Positions 37,496-45,176 of a DNA stretch of 64,000 nt are shown here, one piece after another (position 1 is the stretch's first letter; each line of letters opens with the position of its first letter). Position numbers and translations under genes: made by a program. Under the pieces are notes generated by a model. It did no database searches and had not been told where the DNA came from. It saw only the letters and a program-made list of their open reading frames with translations. The stretch spans positions 11,358,501 through 11,422,500 of the forward strand of contig NZ_JACHMB010000001.1 of assembly GCF_014204795.1 (NCBI RefSeq), given 5' to 3'. This stretch comes from Nonomuraea jabiensis (lineage in GTDB: Bacteria > Actinomycetota > Actinomycetes > Streptosporangiales > Streptosporangiaceae).

Positions 37496-38041
37496 CCGAT
37501 GGCGACCGCGCTACATCGCGCACCGGGCCAGGAAGCTGGACGAGATCGCCCGGCGCTTCCTCGCCCGCCACCCCGACGCGATCGGCCTGGACCTGGGGGC
37601 CGGCCTCGACAGCCGGGCGCTGCGGATCGCCCCGCCGCCCACCGCCGAATGGCACGACGTCGACTTCCCCGAGGTCATCGCCGCCCGGCGGCGGCTGCTG
37701 CCGGAGGCCGCCAGGCCCCACGACCTCGCCGCGGACGTCACCGACCCCGCCTGGCCACCGGCGAGATCGCCTTCAACGGCTACAGCACGTTCGCCGTGTG
37801 GGCCCAGAAGCGGGTCGCCGTCGGCAAGAACGTCGCCGGCATCTCCAGGTTCCCCGGCCTCGACGACCCCCGCGAGCCCGAACGCCGGCACCCCAAGCTG
37901 AAGCTGGTCAAGGAGGTCCTGATGACACGGGAGCCCGAGGTGGCCGGGTTCCCGGCGTGGCTACGGCTGATGAACCGCCTGACCGCCCCCAGCGCGGCGT
38001 TGTCGCGGAAGGGGAACGTGGTTCTCCATTACCGTTTCTAG
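37492..38041 (+). pseudogene. Broken SAM methyltransferase (PPM/Tcmp leucine-carboxyl type)
   Basis: Remains of a class I methyltransferase readable in two frames. The first (from about 37512) gives YIAHRARKLDEIARRFLARH, then GLDLGAGLDSRAL, the SAM-binding glycine motif, then DVDFPEVIAARRRLL. Near 37755 the frame shifts and the C-terminal part reads GEIAFNGYSTFAVWAQKRV, FPGLDDPREPERRHPKLKLV and GNVVLHYRF to the stop. The N-terminal region and the middle block expected between these parts are absent. About 175 of 270-290 residues survive. It begins immediately after the TetR gene, probably once its partner. Confidence 0.75.
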
Positions 38042-38051
38042 GGGTAGACTG

Positions 38052-38072
38052 ATCGTCAGTTTCACTGATGAT
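38052..38072 (+). promoter_or_regulatory. Inverted repeat upstream of epimerase gene
   Basis: ATCGTCAGT-TTC-ACTGATGAT is a near-perfect inverted repeat (one mismatch) just before the SD (TTGGAGAG) of the gene at 38087. Position and length fit a TetR-type operator; the repressor is unknown. Confidence 0.6.
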
Positions 38073-38086
38073 TTGGAGAGCTGACC

Positions 38087-39040
38087 ATGATTCTGATCAC
38101 CGGCGGGCTGGGCTTCATCGGCACGCACACCACCCAGGCCCTGCTCGACCTCGGCGAATCCTGCGTGCTCGTCCAGCGCAGGCCCGCCGTGCTGCCCGAG
38201 AGGTTCGCGAACGCGCCCGTCGTCGTCGAGCAGGCCGACCTCACCGACGAGGCGGCCCTCCTGGCCGTCGGCGAGCGGCACAAGATCACCGGCATCGTCC
38301 ACCTCGCCGGCTCCATCCCGTGGCCGCCCGGCGCGTACCAGCCGCTGGAGGGCGCGGACAAGTCCATCCGCAGCCTCCTGAACGTCTTCCGCGCCGCGAG
38401 CGAATGGCAGGTGGCGCGGCTCGGCCTGGCCAGCACGATCGGCGTGTACGGCGGCGTCACCGCCGAGGGCGCGCTCAAGGAGGACCTCCCCCTGCCGATG
38501 ACGTCACCCCACCCGATCCCGGCGTTCAAGAAGATCGGCGAGCTGCTCGGCGACCATCTGGCCGGCGCCATGGGCCTCGACGTGGTCCACTACCGCATCG
38601 GCGCCATCTGGGGCCCGCTCGGCCATGCCCAGTCGCCGTTCTTCGCCGCGCCGCAGCTCGTGCACGCCGCCGCCCGCGGCGCCGAGCCCGACCTGTCCGC
38701 GCTGCGCGCCGGCGCGTACGCGGAGGACGGCATCGACCTGTGCTACGTCAAGGACTGCGGCCGCGCCCTCGCCCTGCTCCAGCTCGCGGACCGGCTGGCG
38801 CACCGCACGTACAACGTGGCCTCCGGGAGGGCGACGACCAACGGCGAGGTCGCCGCGGCGATCAGGAAGCTCGTGCCCGACGCCCGCGTCGGCCTCCCGG
38901 AGGGCCGCGACCCCGCCGCGCGGGACACCTGGCTCGACATCACCCGCCTGCGCGAGGACACGGGGTACGAGCCCGCCTACGACACCGAGCGGGCGGTCGC
39001 CGACTACCTGGCCTGGCTGCGCGCCGGGAACGAGCGCTAG
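38087..39040 (+). CDS. NAD(P)-dependent epimerase/dehydratase (extended SDR)
   Basis: A 317-aa extended short-chain dehydrogenase. The dinucleotide-binding motif is ILITGGLGFIGTHTTQALLD at the N-terminus. The catalytic Tyr/Lys are less clear: the usual YxxxK appears degenerate around FKKIGELLGDHLAG (about 145-160), where Lys-Lys but no Tyr is seen. It ends ITRLREDTGYEPAYDTERAVADYLAWL, as in nucleotide-sugar epimerases. Without a clear Tyr its activity is uncertain. ATG at 38087 follows TTGGAGAG. It is probably regulated by the inverted repeat just upstream. Confidence 0.85.
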   Translation: MILITGGLGFIGTHTTQALLDLGESCVLVQRRPAVLPERFANAPVVVEQADLTDEAALLAVGERHKITGIVHLAGSIPWPPGAYQPLEGADKSIRSLLNVFRAASEWQVARLGLASTIGVYGGVTAEGALKEDLPLPMTSPHPIPAFKKIGELLGDHLAGAMGLDVVHYRIGAIWGPLGHAQSPFFAAPQLVHAAARGAEPDLSALRAGAYAEDGIDLCYVKDCGRALALLQLADRLAHRTYNVASGRATTNGEVAAAIRKLVPDARVGLPEGRDPAARDTWLDITRLREDTGYEPAYDTERAVADYLAWLRAGNER

Positions 39041-39045
39041 GGCGC

Positions 39046-40233
39046 TCAGCCTCCGAGGGCGGCCAGGCGGCCCACCGTACCGTCGATGACCTGCGTGTAC
39101 ACCGCCTCGGTCAGCTCGGCCACGCGCGCCCAGCCGTACCTCGCGCGGGCCCTGAGCGCCCCGGCGGCGGCCAGCTGCGCCCGCCTGCCCGGGTGGTCGA
39201 GCACGTCGCTCAGCGCCCTGGCCAGGGCGCGCGGGCGGCGCGGCGGCACCAGGACGCCGCAGCCGGCGACCGTGTCCAGGTGTCCCCCGACCGCCGAGGC
39301 CACGACGGGCACGCCGCACGCCATGGCCTCGATCGCCACCATGCCGAACGGCTCGTACCACGGCACCGTCACCAGGACGTCGGCCGAGCGCATCAGCGCC
39401 GGCACGTGCTCGCGGGGCACGCTGCCGATCACGTGGACGCGGCGTTCGAGCCCGTACGCCCGCGCCAGGTCGTACAGCCTGACCGCCTCCTCGTCGTCCG
39501 CGCGGCCGCCCGCAATCACCAGGTCGGCGTCCGGGATGCGGCGCAGCGCCCTGATCACGGTGTCCACGCCCTTGCGCGGCACCATCCTGCCGATGCTGAG
39601 GATCAGCCTGCCGCCGGTGCGCGGCGCCACCGGCCCGTCGGGGCGGAACACCGACAGGTCCACCCCGCACGGCACGACCGCGATGCGCCGCTCGGGGACG
39701 CCCATCGCGCGCAGTTCGGCCACCTCGTCGCCGCAGGTGGCCAGCACGGCGTCGGCGCGCCTGCCGATCGCGCGCTCGGTGTCGATCCGGTGGGCGGGGC
39801 TGGTGTCGGCGTCGCCCTGCCAGCGCCGCTTGACGGTGCCGAGCGCGTGGAACGTCTGCACCACCGGCACCCCGTCGGCCGCCCGCAGCGCGGCCTGCCC
39901 GCTCATCCAGAAGTGGGCGTGGACGACGTCCGGGGGGCTCGCGGCCCAGCGCTCGGCCAGGCGCTCGCCGAACTCGGGCATGTACGGGGGCAGCTCGTCC
40001 TTGGAAAGGGGAACCGGCGGCCCGGCCGTGACGTACTCGACCGTGACGCCCGGCGCCATGGTCACCGACCGGGGCTGCCGCTCGGACGTGCGCCGGGTGT
40101 GGACGACGACCCTGTGCCCGCGCCCGGCGAGCGCGCGGGCCAGTTCGGCGACGTGGACGTTCTGGCCGCCGGAGTCGACACCACCGACGGCCGCCAGCGG
40201 ATCCGCGTGCTCGGAAATGAGATCGACCTTCAC
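39046..40233 (-). CDS. Glycosyltransferase family 4 (GT-B)
   Basis: A 395-aa retaining glycosyltransferase. The N-domain begins KVDLISEHADPLAAVGGVDSG, then GGQNVHVAELARALAGRGHR; the donor-binding C-domain has RLILSIGRMVPRKGVDTVI and VTVPWYEPFGMVAIEAMACG, the conserved E-x7-E. It resembles sucrose-phosphate-synthase-like and MshA-like GT4 enzymes. The GTG start at 40233 overlaps the GT9 stop (GTGA), so the two are coupled. The sugar transferred is unknown. It converges with the epimerase gene with a 5-base gap. Confidence 0.92.
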   Translation of the reverse strand: MKVDLISEHADPLAAVGGVDSGGQNVHVAELARALAGRGHRVVVHTRRTSERQPRSVTMAPGVTVEYVTAGPPVPLSKDELPPYMPEFGERLAERWAASPPDVVHAHFWMSGQAALRAADGVPVVQTFHALGTVKRRWQGDADTSPAHRIDTERAIGRRADAVLATCGDEVAELRAMGVPERRIAVVPCGVDLSVFRPDGPVAPRTGGRLILSIGRMVPRKGVDTVIRALRRIPDADLVIAGGRADDEEAVRLYDLARAYGLERRVHVIGSVPREHVPALMRSADVLVTVPWYEPFGMVAIEAMACGVPVVASAVGGHLDTVAGCGVLVPPRRPRALARALSDVLDHPGRRAQLAAAGALRARARYGWARVAELTEAVYTQVIDGTVGRLAALGG

Positions 40234-41456
40234 TGCGTCAGCTCCCTCACTGCCTTGACCACCTGCTCGCTTGTCACGTGAGACAGGCACGGGTGCCCGG
40301 GCACCGGGCAGGTGCGCGCCCTGCTCGCGCGGCAGGGCGCCTCCTGGTCCCCGAGCAGCACCGTGGGCACGCCGTACGGGGCCCACCGCGCCGCGGGGAC
40401 GACGGGGGCGAACAGGCTCACGACCGGCGTCCCGACCGCCGCGGCCAGGTGCGCGGGGCCGGTGTTGCCCGCCACGAGCACGCCGGCACCGTCGATGACG
40501 GTGGCGAGTTCGGCGAATGTGGTCACGCCTCCGAGATCGACGGCGACGTCGTCGGCCACGTAGGCGGTGAGGTCACGTTCGTTGCCGGTCACGACGACCC
40601 GGTGTCCGTCCTGCACCAGCTCCCGTACGGTCCGCCGGTGCCGTTCGGCCGGCCAGGTCCGCGCGGGGGCCGATGCCCCTGGGTGCACCACGATGTACGT
40701 GCCTTTGCCGGCATGGGCGCCGGCCCCAAGCAGGTGCCCCAAATTTTCGGCGATATCCGGCAATGGCCGCTGAACAGCGAGTTTGCCGTCATCGCCGGCC
40801 GGCAACTCGAATCCGGCCGCCCTGGCGACCGCCAGCATCCGCTCCGCCTCGGGCACGTCGACGCTCTCGTCCACGACGTGCCGGACGTCCAGGAGCGAGC
40901 CGGGGTAGTCGTTGCTGATGGCGGTGATCCTGCGGACGCCGGCCAGCCGGAGCAGCAGGGCCAGCGGGAGCGCCGACTGGTGGAAGGAGGTGAGGATCAC
41001 CGCCTCGTCGACGCCCGCGAGCCTGCCGACCAGGTCGGCCGCCTGTCCCTTGGTGACGGGCGGCGGGGTGTGGTCGATCCACGGGGCCCGCCATTCGATC
41101 ACCCGGTCCACGCCGGGCAGCAGCTCGGCCGCCTGCCTGCCGTCCGGGCCGGCCAGGAAGACGAGCTCGCGGGCCAGCGTGCGCACGGCCCTGACGGCGG
41201 GCCCCGCCAGCAGCACGTCGCCGGCGCCGTCCAGCCGCGCCACCAGGACCCGGCCCCGGTCGAGCGGGCCGCGGCGGCGCGCGGCGCGGACGGCCGGCTT
41301 CCTGGCCGACGCGCGCGGGACGGTCCGCATCCTCCGGCGCGGGGCCGTGTCGCACAGCACCGCTCCCGGCATCCGGCCGCTCGTCGCCGCCTGCGCACGC
41401 GGGCACCAGGTGGCGGCCGGATCATGGAATATCGCGTCGATGCCGAGAAACCTCAT
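40230..41456 (-). CDS. Glycosyltransferase family 9 (heptosyltransferase-like) with fused relic N-terminus
   Basis: A 408-aa frame. Residues about 70-408 are a GT9 enzyme: RVLVARLDGAGDVLLAGPAV, TSFHQSALPLALLLRLAGV, YIVVHPGASAPARTWP and VAGNTGPAHLAAAVGTPVVSLF. The first 15 residues, MRFLGIDAIFHDPAA, instead match the start of NodU-type carbamoyltransferases, which often sit next to such GT9 genes; the following 55 residues match neither. Either the frame is a fusion left after deletion of a carbamoyltransferase gene, or translation begins at ATG 41330. Coupled to the GT4 gene. Confidence 0.85.
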   Translation of the reverse strand: MRFLGIDAIFHDPAATWCPRAQAATSGRMPGAVLCDTAPRRRMRTVPRASARKPAVRAARRRGPLDRGRVLVARLDGAGDVLLAGPAVRAVRTLARELVFLAGPDGRQAAELLPGVDRVIEWRAPWIDHTPPPVTKGQAADLVGRLAGVDEAVILTSFHQSALPLALLLRLAGVRRITAISNDYPGSLLDVRHVVDESVDVPEAERMLAVARAAGFELPAGDDGKLAVQRPLPDIAENLGHLLGAGAHAGKGTYIVVHPGASAPARTWPAERHRRTVRELVQDGHRVVVTGNERDLTAYVADDVAVDLGGVTTFAELATVIDGAGVLVAGNTGPAHLAAAVGTPVVSLFAPVVPAARWAPYGVPTVLLGDQEAPCRASRARTCPVPGHPCLSHVTSEQVVKAVRELTQ

Positions 41457-41624
41457 CGTTCCCCCTCACAGGACGGGAACCGCTACCGAGAGGAGCGATG
41501 CTCAAACCTTCCCCACGGCTCTGAGATGCGCAAACAGGAGAAACGGCCTGGAGTTGGTCACGTTGAGTAGTTGTTTGCCTGGTTGGACCCCGGGTAGCTG
41601 GCGGACACGCGACGGAGGTGGAAG

Positions 41625-42215
41625 GTGTTCGAAAAGCGACGTCCCGGCGCGGTGCTCTTCGATCGGGACGGGACCTTGATCAGGGACGTGCCGTACAACG
41701 GTGACCCGGACCTCGTCGAGCCCATGCCGGGCGCGATGGAGGCGGTGGCCAGGCTCAGACGGGCCGAGGTGCCGGTGGCCGTGGTCACCAACCAGTCCGG
41801 CGTGGCCAAGGGCCTGCTGTCCCCGGACGACATGGATCAGGTGAACGCCCGCGTGGAGGAGTTGCTGGGGCCGTTCGACGCGTGGGCGATCTGCGTGCAC
41901 GACGACGCCGACGGCTGCACCTGCCGCAAACCGGCGCCGGGGCTCGTGATCAGGGCCGCCGCCGTGCTCGACGTCAGCCCCCGTGACTGCGTGGTCGTGG
42001 GGGACATCGGCAGGGACATGGAGGCGGCCAGGGCCGCCGGGGCCAGGGGCATCCTGGTCCCCACCCCGCAGACGCGCCAGGAGGAGATCCTGCAGGCCGC
42101 GGAGGTCGCCGACGACCTGATCGACGTCGTCGACCTGGTGCTCAGCGACGCCGAGGCGCCGGTGCCGGCCATCAGCGCGCCGTGGGCCCGCGCGCTGGGT
42201 TGGAGCCGCTGGTGA
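41625..42215 (+). CDS. HAD-IIIA phosphatase (GmhB-like)
   Basis: A 196-aa phosphatase resembling heptose-bisphosphate phosphatase GmhB. Motif I is AVLFDRDGTLIRDVPYN, motif II VAVVTNQSGVAKG, motif III/IV CRKPAPGLV and CVVVGDIGRDMEAA. The zinc loop has CVHDDADGCTC. With the GT9 gene nearby it suggests an ADP-heptose-like or related sugar pathway. The GTG at 41625 has GGAGG upstream. It is divergent from the GT9 gene across about 170 bases. Confidence 0.9.
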   Translation: MFEKRRPGAVLFDRDGTLIRDVPYNGDPDLVEPMPGAMEAVARLRRAEVPVAVVTNQSGVAKGLLSPDDMDQVNARVEELLGPFDAWAICVHDDADGCTCRKPAPGLVIRAAAVLDVSPRDCVVVGDIGRDMEAARAAGARGILVPTPQTRQEEILQAAEVADDLIDVVDLVLSDAEAPVPAISAPWARALGWSRW

Positions 42216-42227
42216 GCCGGCGCAGGT

Positions 42228-42503
42228 ATGAGAGCAGGTCGGCTGGGTAGGCGCCGCAACATGATGATGCTCGACTGGACCCGCAGGGCCGCCTGCCTCG
42301 ACCTGGACCCGGAATTGTTCTTCCCGATCTCTCTGGAAGGGCCGAGCCAGTCACAGGCCGAACGGGCCAAGCATGTGTGTGCCGGCTGCCCCGTACGTGA
42401 GCCGTGCCTGGAGTACGCGCTGACCACCAGGCAGGCGTACGGCGTGTGGGGCGGCACCGACCCGCAGCAGCGCAGGGAGCTCGTCCTGCGCTCGGCCGCC
42501 TGA
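42228..42503 (+). CDS. WhiB-family iron-sulfur regulator
   Basis: A 91-aa Wbl protein. Four cluster Cys: Cys23 (RRAACLDLDPELFFP), Cys51 and Cys54 (HVCAGCP) and Cys60 (EPCLEYAL). The turn motif GVWGG follows and a basic tail (QQRREL) ends the protein. It binds a [4Fe-4S] cluster and usually acts with a sigma factor. Starts at 42261, 42264 or 42267 (MMMLDW) would give a shorter, more conventional N-terminus, with GGGTAGG upstream of 42261. It follows the HAD gene by 12 bases and may be co-transcribed. Confidence 0.93.
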   Translation: MRAGRLGRRRNMMMLDWTRRAACLDLDPELFFPISLEGPSQSQAERAKHVCAGCPVREPCLEYALTTRQAYGVWGGTDPQQRRELVLRSAA

Positions 42504-42515
42504 CCGACCCCCGGC

Positions 42516-42998
42516 TCAGCCGGGAAGAGCCGCAGCGAGGAAGCGCTCCCGCTCGGCCGCCTCCAGGTGGTCGCTGAACAGCACGCCGTCGAGGTGGTCG
42601 ACCTCGTGCTGCAGCACCCTTGCCAGCACCCCCAGCGCGCGGACCGTCACAGGCTTGCCCAGCATGTCGCGGCCACGCGCTGTGACCATGTAGGAACGTT
42701 CCAGTGGCCACCACAGCCCCGGCGCCGACAGGCACGCCTCGTCGGCCGTGACCCGCCGCTCCGACAGTTCGAGGCGGGGGTTGACCAGATGGCCCGACTT
42801 GCCGTCGTAGGAGTAGACCACCACCCGTACCGGCTCGCCCACCTGCGGCGCCGCCAGGCCCGCGCGGCCGGCGCCGGCGCGCATGGTGGCGGTCAGCGAC
42901 TTGACCAGGCGCCGCAGCTCGCGGTCGAAGTCCTGGACCGGCTCCGCGACCGAACGCAGCACCGGATCGTCGAACGTGCGAATAGGCCGGACCGTCAC
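42516..42998 (-). CDS. def: Peptide deformylase
   Basis: Removes the formyl group from nascent proteins, 160 aa. Motif 1 GRAGLAAPQVG, motif 2 EACLSAPG (metal Cys) and motif 3 LQHEVDHLDG (catalytic Glu, metal His) are all intact. GTG at 42998 is chosen because GGGGAG lies 6 bases upstream; ATG at 43013 would add five residues. The stop is 12 bases from the convergent whiB end. The organism may have other def copies outside the window. Confidence 0.94.
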   Translation of the reverse strand: MTVRPIRTFDDPVLRSVAEPVQDFDRELRRLVKSLTATMRAGAGRAGLAAPQVGEPVRVVVYSYDGKSGHLVNPRLELSERRVTADEACLSAPGLWWPLERSYMVTARGRDMLGKPVTVRALGVLARVLQHEVDHLDGVLFSDHLEAAERERFLAAALPG

Positions 42999-43167
42999 CC
43001 GCAACTCCCCCATAGGCCACGTCGTCACCGTCAACGTTTCCCGTGACCGCGCCTCGCCAATCCCTGAGGACCTGCCTTGTAGCACAGCGGTAACAGAGGA
43101 GACCCGTGGGCGAAACCACCCGAAAGCAGTATCGGAGGGTGATCTCACTAGCGTCACACGTGCCTGT

Positions 43168-43204
43168 GATGCCTGGCCGGGTGCTCGGGGCCCGGCCAGG
43201 CATC
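43168..43204 (+). promoter_or_regulatory. Perfect 14-bp leader stem-loop before the hemD-type regulator gene
   Basis: GATGCCTGGCCGGG pairs perfectly with CCCGGCCAGGCATC across a 9-base loop. It ends 12 bases before the SD (GGAGG) of the gene at 43228. The position suits an attenuator or an mRNA-stabilising leader. No riboswitch family was recognised. Confidence 0.6.
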
Positions 43205-43227
43205 TTCGACTACCTGGAGGTGCCGGC

Positions 43228-44394
43228 ATGAGCGTGCTTGCCCTTGAGGGCGGGTCCTCCCCGGAGACGGCCCCCGACGCCCTGTCGGGCTTCACGGTCG
43301 GCGTGACCGCGACGCGGCGGCGCGAGGAGTTCGGCGCGCTGCTGGAGCGGCGCGGCGCCCGGGTGGTCAGCGCCCCCGCGATCCGGCTGGTCCCGCTGGC
43401 CGAGGACGCCGACCTGCTCGCCGCGACCCGGCTCAGCCTGGCGGAGCCGCTCGACGACGTGGTGGTCACCACCGGCGTCGGCTTCCGCGGGTGGATGGCC
43501 GCGGCCGAGGGCTGGGGCCTGTCGTCCGACCTGGGCGAGCACCTGGCGAACGCGCGGCTGCTGACCCGCGGCCCCAAGGCGCGGGGGGCGGTACGCGCCG
43601 CCGGCCTCAACGACCACTGGACGCCCGCCACCGAATCGTGCCAGGAGGTCAAGCAGTACCTGCTCGACCAGGACCTGCGCGGGCGGCGCATCGCGGTGCA
43701 GCAGCACGGCGAGCCGCTCAGCGACTTCGTGGCGGACCTGCGCCAGGCGGGGGCCGAGGTGATCGAGATCCCGGTCTACCGGTGGCTGCCGTACCGCGAC
43801 ATCTCGCCGCTGCGCCGCCTCATCAGCCAGACCATCTCCGGCTCGGTGGACGCGGTGGCCTTCACCAGCGCGCCCGCCGTGCACGCGATGCTGGGCGCGG
43901 CCCGCGCGGAAGGGCTGGAGGAGTCGCTGCTGGCGGCGTTCAGCGGGACGGTCGTGGCCGCCTGCGTCGGGCCCGTCACCGCCGAACCGCTGACCTCGCG
44001 CGGCGTTCCGACGCTGCAGCCCGAACGTTCGCGCCTCGGCGCGCTGGCCCGCGCCCTGGCCCGGCACCTGCCCGAGCACGGGGTGACCCGGCTCGTGGCG
44101 GGCGAGCACCGGCTGGAGATCCGCGGCCACGCGGTGGTGGTGGACGGCGAGCTGCGCCCGCTGCCCCCGGCCCCGATGGCGGTGCTCAAGCGCCTGGCCG
44201 ACAAGCCGGGTCACGTGGTGTCGCGCGCCGACCTGCGTACCGTGCTGCCCGGCAGCGTCGCCCGCGACTCGGCCGAGCACGCGGTGGAGATGGCGATCAC
44301 CCGGCTGCGGCGGGCGCTCGGGCCGAGCGGGATCGTGGAGACGGTGGTCAAGCGCGGCTACCGGCTCGCCTGCCAGTACGAGGTGGGGCTGTGA
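43228..44394 (+). CDS. Uroporphyrinogen-III synthase-like protein with winged-helix domain
   Basis: A 388-aa two-part protein. Residues about 20-265 form a HemD-type domain (GFTVGVTATRRREEFGALLE, VTTGVGFRGW, AFTSAPAVHAML, AACVGPVTAEPLTSRGVPT). Residues about 290-388 form an OmpR-type winged helix (LPPAPMAVLKRLADKPGHV and AVEMAITRLRRALG, ending VKRGYRLAC). Mycobacterial counterparts (Rv0260c, NnaR) regulate nitrate/nitrite assimilation and pair with a CbiX-like gene. ATG at 43228 follows CTGGAGG. The stop overlaps the next start (GTGA). Confidence 0.9.
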   Translation: MSVLALEGGSSPETAPDALSGFTVGVTATRRREEFGALLERRGARVVSAPAIRLVPLAEDADLLAATRLSLAEPLDDVVVTTGVGFRGWMAAAEGWGLSSDLGEHLANARLLTRGPKARGAVRAAGLNDHWTPATESCQEVKQYLLDQDLRGRRIAVQQHGEPLSDFVADLRQAGAEVIEIPVYRWLPYRDISPLRRLISQTISGSVDAVAFTSAPAVHAMLGAARAEGLEESLLAAFSGTVVAACVGPVTAEPLTSRGVPTLQPERSRLGALARALARHLPEHGVTRLVAGEHRLEIRGHAVVVDGELRPLPPAPMAVLKRLADKPGHVVSRADLRTVLPGSVARDSAEHAVEMAITRLRRALGPSGIVETVVKRGYRLACQYEVGL

Positions 44395-45125
44395 TCCGAC
44401 GTACGGCCACGCTCGTCCTGGCCGCGCACGGCACGCGCAGTGCCGCCGGGGAGTCGACCCTGTCGGCCCTGGCGGAGACGGTCCGGAGGGCCCGTCCAGG
44501 GCACCGGGTCGAGCTGAGCTACCTCGAGATCAGCTCGCCCCTGCTGTCCGACGTGCTGCCCGCCGTCCGCGGCCCCGTGGTCGTCGTCCCGCTGCTGCTG
44601 GCGGGCGGCTACCACGCCCACATCGACCTGCCGGAGGTCATCGCCTCCCGCCGTCCCGACGCCGTGGTCGCCGGCTGGCTGGGGCCGCACCGGCTGCTGA
44701 CCTCCGCGCTGGTGCGCAAGCTGGCGCGCGCCGGCCTGCGCGCCACGGACGCGGTCCTGCTCGGGGCCGCGGGCTCCTCCGACCCGTCCGCCCTCGCCGA
44801 CGTCCGCGCCGCCGCCCACCGGCTGGCCGTACGCCTGGCCCGGCCGGTCACGGCCGCCTTCGCCTCGGCCGGCTCGCCGTCCCTGGAGGAGGCCATGGAA
44901 CGGCTCGGCTCGACCCCGGCCGCCCGGGTGGCCATCGCCTCGTACGTGCTCGCGCCCGGCCACTTCCATGACCGGCTGGCTTCGGTGGGCGCGGGGCTGG
45001 TGAGCGACCCGCTCGGTCCGGACCCGGACGTGGCGGCGCTCATCTGGCACCGCTACGACACGGCCCTCAGCAGGCGCCAGCCGCTCAGGTCACCTTCAGC
45101 CGGCCTGCATCGGGCGTCTCTGTAG
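44391..45125 (+). CDS. Sirohydrochlorin chelatase-like protein (CbiX/SirB family)
   Basis: A 244-aa CbiX-type protein. The N-terminal motif TLVLAAHGTRSAAGESTL has the conserved His-Gly, and VVVVPLLLAGGYHAHIDLPE carries the second active-site His pair. The C-terminal half repeats the fold (TAAFASAGSPSLEEAMERL, YVLAPGHFHDRL with a third His set). It would insert iron into sirohydrochlorin for siroheme, or cobalt in cobalamin synthesis. It is coupled to the HemD-type regulator by GTGA, so the two should work in siroheme-linked nitrite assimilation. No nir genes are in view. Confidence 0.9.
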   Translation: MIRRTATLVLAAHGTRSAAGESTLSALAETVRRARPGHRVELSYLEISSPLLSDVLPAVRGPVVVVPLLLAGGYHAHIDLPEVIASRRPDAVVAGWLGPHRLLTSALVRKLARAGLRATDAVLLGAAGSSDPSALADVRAAAHRLAVRLARPVTAAFASAGSPSLEEAMERLGSTPAARVAIASYVLAPGHFHDRLASVGAGLVSDPLGPDPDVAALIWHRYDTALSRRQPLRSPSAGLHRASL

Positions 45126-45176
45126 CGCAGGACGGTCCCCGCCGAGCGCCGTTCGCCCGGCGCTCGCGGGACGGCG

